Source of the DNA: Pseudonocardia xinjiangensis
GTDB lineage: Bacteria > Actinomycetota > Actinomycetes > Mycobacteriales > Pseudonocardiaceae
DNA: 64,000 nucleotides
Reading direction: 5' to 3'
NCBI RefSeq assembly: GCF_012911925.1
Contig: NZ_JAAXKY010000012.1
Location: forward strand, 17,107-81,106
Numbering within the stretch: the first letter of the stretch is position 1; every line of letters starts with the position of its first letter. The position numbers and the translations under genes were made by a program. The notes beneath the pieces were generated by a model, which saw nothing but the letters and a program-made list of their open reading frames with translations, was not told the origin of the DNA and made no database searches. Positions 60,790 through 64,000 of the stretch are shown piece by piece.

Positions 60790-61684
60790 CCTCGCCCCCG
60801 CGCGGGAGGCCGCGACGGACGCCGCAGGCCTGGGACGGGTCCGCGCCTCGGCGTTCGTCGTGCCCGCGCTGGTGCTGATCGCGATCTTCCTGGTCTACCC
60901 CGCGCTGTGGACCCTCTACCTGGGGCTCACGAACTACCGGCTCACCGGCATCGCCGCGGCGCGGCCCCAGTTCGTCGGGCTCGACAACTACGTCAGGGCC
61001 CTGCGCGACCCCGAGTTCCTCAACTCGCTGTGGCTGACGCTGCTGTACGTGATCGGCTCGGCGGTGATCGGGCAGAGCATCCTCGGCTTCGTACTGGCCG
61101 CGACGTTGCGTACGGTCCCGCGGGTCGTGCGCGGCGTCGTCGAGGCGTTCGTGATGCTGGCCTGGATCCTGCCGAGCTCGGTGGTCGCGTTCCTCTGGAT
61201 CGCGCTGCTGGACCGCGACAGCGGCACGGTCAACGCGCTGCTCGGCACGCCGGGCATGGCGTGGCTGCTCGAGTACCCGATGCTGTCGATCATCGTGTTC
61301 AACACGTGGCGCGGCACGGCCTTCTCGATGCTGCTGTTCAGCGCGGCTCTCAATGCCGTGCCGCCGTCCCAGCTCGAGACCGCGCGCATGGTGGGCGCGT
61401 CCGGGTGGCAGCAGCTGCGCGACGTGGTCTTCCCGCACATCCGCGGCCACGTCCTCACCAACCTGCTGCTGATCAGCCTCTGGACGTTCAACGACTTCGC
61501 CCCCTACCTCATCACGGCGGGCGGGCCGGACAACCGGTCGGAGATCCTCCCGGTCTTCGTCTACGAGTCGGCGATCTTCGACGGGCAGCTCGGGTTCGGC
61601 ACCGCGATCTCGCTGCTCATGCTGCTGATCAACCTCGTGCTCGCGGTGGTCTACCTGCGCCTGCTGCGGGAGCGCCGGTCATGA
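60761..61684 (+). CDS. Sugar ABC transporter permease (MalF-type)
   Basis: A 307-residue integral membrane protein with six helices. The coupling helix EAA loop (LETARMVGASGWQQLRDVVFPHI) contacts the ATPase. The preferred start is GTG 60761, nine bases after GGAGG, inside the end of the binding-protein gene; GTG 60752 is an alternative. It is coupled to the next permease by an ATGA overlap. Confidence 0.92.
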   Translation: MALTTSPPADLAPAREAATDAAGLGRVRASAFVVPALVLIAIFLVYPALWTLYLGLTNYRLTGIAAARPQFVGLDNYVRALRDPEFLNSLWLTLLYVIGSAVIGQSILGFVLAATLRTVPRVVRGVVEAFVMLAWILPSSVVAFLWIALLDRDSGTVNALLGTPGMAWLLEYPMLSIIVFNTWRGTAFSMLLFSAALNAVPPSQLETARMVGASGWQQLRDVVFPHIRGHVLTNLLLISLWTFNDFAPYLITAGGPDNRSEILPVFVYESAIFDGQLGFGTAISLLMLLINLVLAVVYLRLLRERRS

Positions 61685-62502
61685 GCCCGCGCGAGCTCGT
61701 CGGCCGGGTCGGCTTCTACGTGCTGATCGCCGTCATCACCGCGTTCATGGCCCTCCCGGTGCTGTGGCTGCTCCTCGCGCCGTTCGACCGCACGCCCACG
61801 CTCACGACCTCGCTCCCGGAGTGGACCTGGCAGAACTTCGCCGGGCTGCTCGACAACCCGTACGCGCTCGCGTCGCTCGGCAACTCCGTGCTGCTGGCGC
61901 TGGGCTCCATGGTGGTGGTGACGGTGCTCGGCGCGCTGGCCGCGTACGCGCTGTCCCGGGTGCGGATCCCGGGCCGGGACGGCCTGCTCTACGCGCTGCT
62001 GCTGCTCTCCTCGATCGTCACCGGCACGGCCGCGATGGTGCCGATCTTCCTGCTGATGTTCGAGCTGAACCTCATCGACTCTCAGCTCGGCGTGGTGCTC
62101 GTGCTGAGCGGGGGGCTGCTGCCGGCGGCGATCTTCATCCTCAAGGACTTCATGGACGCCACCCCGCGCTCCTACGAGGAGTCGGCGCGGGTGTTCGGCG
62201 CCGGGCCGCTGCAGATCCTGCGTGACATCGTGCTGCCGGTGGTGCGGCCCGGGATCGCCACGATCGCGGTATGGACGGTGGTGAACGTGTGGGGGAACTT
62301 CCTCACCCCGTTCATCCTGCTGCGCAGCCCGGACAAGTCCCCGGCCGCGGTGGTGCTCTACACCTTCTACACCGAGGGCGGCCAGGCCGACCTGGGGCTG
62401 ATCTCGGCGTTCTCGTTGCTCTACTCGATCCCCGTCGTCGCGATGTACGTCTTCGTCAACCGGCGCTACGGGTTCCGCTTCCACGGAGGGATCAAGCGCT
62501 GA
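61681..62502 (+). CDS. Sugar ABC transporter permease (MalG-type)
   Basis: A 273-residue membrane protein with six helices and the EAA loop SYEESARVFGAGPLQILRD. It forms the second half of the channel. The C-terminus (RYGFRFHGGIKR) matches MalG-type permeases. It overlaps the upstream permease and the ATPase gene. Confidence 0.92.
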   Translation: MSPRELVGRVGFYVLIAVITAFMALPVLWLLLAPFDRTPTLTTSLPEWTWQNFAGLLDNPYALASLGNSVLLALGSMVVVTVLGALAAYALSRVRIPGRDGLLYALLLLSSIVTGTAAMVPIFLLMFELNLIDSQLGVVLVLSGGLLPAAIFILKDFMDATPRSYEESARVFGAGPLQILRDIVLPVVRPGIATIAVWTVVNVWGNFLTPFILLRSPDKSPAAVVLYTFYTEGGQADLGLISAFSLLYSIPVVAMYVFVNRRYGFRFHGGIKR

Positions 62503-63638
62503 TGGCCGACATCGAGCTGCGCCGGCTGGTCAAGGAGTACCCGGGCGGCGTCCGTGCCGTCGACGGCCTGGACCTCACCATCGCCGACGGCGAGTTCTTC
62601 GCCCTGCTCGGGCCGTCGGGCTGCGGGAAGACCACGCTGCTGCGCTCCATCGCCGGCCTGGAGACGGTGACGGGCGGCCACATCCTGATCGGCGGCCGCG
62701 ACGTCACGGGCCTGGCACCGGGCGCCCGCGACATCGCGATGGTCTTCCAGGACTACGCGCTCTTCCCGCACATGACGGTGCGCGACAACATCGCCTACCC
62801 CCTGCGGATCCGGAAGATGGGCAGGCCGGAGCGCCACGCCAAGGCCGAGGAGACCGCCGAGGGCCTGAGCCTGGGCGGCCTGCTCGACCGGCGCCCCGGC
62901 CAGCTGTCGGGCGGCCAGCAGCAGCGGGCGGCACTGGCCAGGGCGGTGGCGTGCCACCCGAAGGTCTTCCTCTTCGACGAGCCGCTGTCCAATCTCGACG
63001 CCCGGCTGCGGCTGGAGGCCCGCACGTTCCTCAAGCGGCTGCAGCGCGACCTCGGTGTCACCACGGTCTTCGTCACCCACGACCAGGCCGAGGCACTGGC
63101 GATGAGCGACCGGATGGCCGTCATGGACGCCGGGCGGATCCGCCAGATCGGCACCCCCACCGAGGTGTTCCAGCGCCCGGCCAGCACGTTCGTGGCGAGC
63201 TTCATCGGGTCGACGCCGATGAACCTGCTCGACGCCGTGGCCGACCGCGACACCCTGCGGGTGGCGGGCACGACGCTGCCGCTGCCGGCGGCCGCAGGCC
63301 CGCACGTCCGCGACGGGGAGAAGCTCGTGTTCGCGGCACGTCCGGAGTACATGACCCTGCACCGCGAGGCCGAGCCGACCGGCATCGAGGGCGTGGTGGC
63401 CATCGTCGAGAACATGGGCGTGGGCTCGCTCGTCTCGCTGGAGGTGCCCGGCGGCGCCGACGGCGCACGCATCGTGCAGGTGACCGTGCCCGAGGGGCAG
63501 GAACCGGAGATCGGCTCGCGCGGGTGGGCGGTGGCCGCGCCCGAGCGGGTGCTGCTCTACCGGCACGACGACGGCGAGCTGGTGGGCAGCGAGCGGGCCG
63601 GCGCGGGCGAGCCCGTGCTGGCCGGCGCGGGGGACTGA
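62502..63638 (+). CDS. Sugar ABC transporter ATPase (MsmK/UgpC-type)
   Basis: A 378-residue ATPase. Walker A GPSGCGKTTLLRS, Q-loop VFQDYALFPHMTVRDNI, signature QLSGGQQQRAALARA, Walker B VFLFDEPLSNLDA and H-loop VFVTHDQAEALAM are intact. The C-terminal OB-like regulatory domain (TOBE type, residues about 235-370) is present. It starts on the last base of the previous stop. It energises the importer. Confidence 0.93.
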   Translation: MADIELRRLVKEYPGGVRAVDGLDLTIADGEFFALLGPSGCGKTTLLRSIAGLETVTGGHILIGGRDVTGLAPGARDIAMVFQDYALFPHMTVRDNIAYPLRIRKMGRPERHAKAEETAEGLSLGGLLDRRPGQLSGGQQQRAALARAVACHPKVFLFDEPLSNLDARLRLEARTFLKRLQRDLGVTTVFVTHDQAEALAMSDRMAVMDAGRIRQIGTPTEVFQRPASTFVASFIGSTPMNLLDAVADRDTLRVAGTTLPLPAAAGPHVRDGEKLVFAARPEYMTLHREAEPTGIEGVVAIVENMGVGSLVSLEVPGGADGARIVQVTVPEGQEPEIGSRGWAVAAPERVLLYRHDDGELVGSERAGAGEPVLAGAGD

Positions 63639-63640
63639 CC

Positions 63641-64000
63641 GTGGCACGGACGGTGCACCGCGGCCGCTGGAGCCTCGAGGACCGCGCCGAGAACTTCTAC
63701 CAGGAGCTCCCGGTCGACGTCCCGGCCGGGGCGAGTGCCCTCGCCGTCCGGCTCGCGTTCGACCGCGGCGCGGGCGTGCTGGACCTGGGCTGCTTCTCCC
63801 CGGCGGGGTTCCGGGGCTGGTCCGGCGGGGCCCGCGACTCGTTCACGATCACCGCGGACCGGGCGACGCCCGGCTACCTGCCCGGGCCGCTCGACGCCGG
63901 CACCTGGCACGTCTGTCTCGGGCTGCACCGGGTACCGGTCGAGGGGCTCGCGTACGAGCTGGTGGTGGACACCAGCGCGGACGCCCCTCCCCCCGTGCCC
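63641..64000 (+). CDS. CehA/McbA-like metallohydrolase, N-terminal part (3' truncated)
   Basis: The first 120 residues of a protein cut by the window edge. The visible part is a beta-rich domain (FRGWSGGARDSFTIT, YLPGPLDAGTWHVCLG) that resembles the N-terminal domain of the CehA/McbA PHP-type hydrolases. The metal-binding domain is not in the window, so activity cannot be judged. GTG start two bases after the ATPase stop, in the same operon. Confidence 0.65.
   Translation, partial: MARTVHRGRWSLEDRAENFYQELPVDVPAGASALAVRLAFDRGAGVLDLGCFSPAGFRGWSGGARDSFTITADRATPGYLPGPLDAGTWHVCLGLHRVPVEGLAYELVVDTSADAPPPVP

Overview
The window is GC-rich actinobacterial chromosome with many GTG starts and tightly overlapping genes. 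The gene families (Lsr2-like protein, HelD/HelR, a Cvn-type DUF742 protein, a SigB/SigF-type sigma factor, DUF3516 helicase, DUF2945, many GntR regulators) best fit a Pseudonocardiaceae-like organism. The species cannot be named from the sequence alone. No rRNA, tRNA or CRISPR array was seen. Both edge genes run off the window: an ABC exporter on the left and a CehA/McbA-like protein on the right.

Layout. 1-8.8 kb: ABC exporter end, DUF2071 protein, an acyl-CoA dehydrogenase divergent from a GntR regulator, two alpha/beta hydrolases, RecQ, an EthD-like protein and an aldo/keto reductase. 8.9-17 kb: an amine-catabolism locus. A FAD/GcvT-type dimethylglycine/sarcosine dehydrogenase-like enzyme is divergent from an operon of choline-kinase-like protein, amino-acid/amine permease, glutamine-synthetase-like ligase and class-I amidotransferase-like hydrolase, with a palindromic GntR-type operator between them. 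An SDR follows. 17-34 kb: nucleic-acid maintenance and stress genes (HelD, sigma factor, DJ-1, topoisomerase IB, DksA-like, DUF3516 helicase), a GH65 phosphorylase with beta-phosphoglucomutase, and a very unusual protein joining a degenerate ATP-dependent DNA ligase to a degenerate LytS-type histidine kinase. An orphan DUF742 gene and a NUDIX/membrane pair follow.

34-40.5 kb: after an 850-bp leader region of lower GC come five genes on one strand: a P-loop protein, an HExxH metallopeptidase, a 2-oxoglutarate/Fe(II) oxygenase, an unrecognised protein and a circularly permuted ATP-grasp ligase. This looks like a small biosynthetic cluster that I cannot match to a known product. 40.5-48.8 kb: an operon for a CoA-linked molybdenum hydroxylase pathway (acyl-CoA ligase, MoCo subunit, enoyl-CoA hydratase family enzyme, and a CoxM-CoxS-CoxG triple fusion) with the same gene set as 2-furoate degradation, divergent from a PadR regulator that has a strong palindrome over its start codon.

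48.8-54.8 kb: an apparent accessory island between a sulfite-oxidase-like gene and its usual ferredoxin-reductase partner. It carries an Lsr2-like gene, an endolysin/holin lysis cassette, several small unknown genes and a small DNA-binding protein with a palindromic upstream element. No integrase, capsid or tail gene was found. 55.6-64 kb: a GH38 alpha-mannosidase, its GntR regulator and a complete sugar ABC importer, consistent with uptake and breakdown of mannosides.
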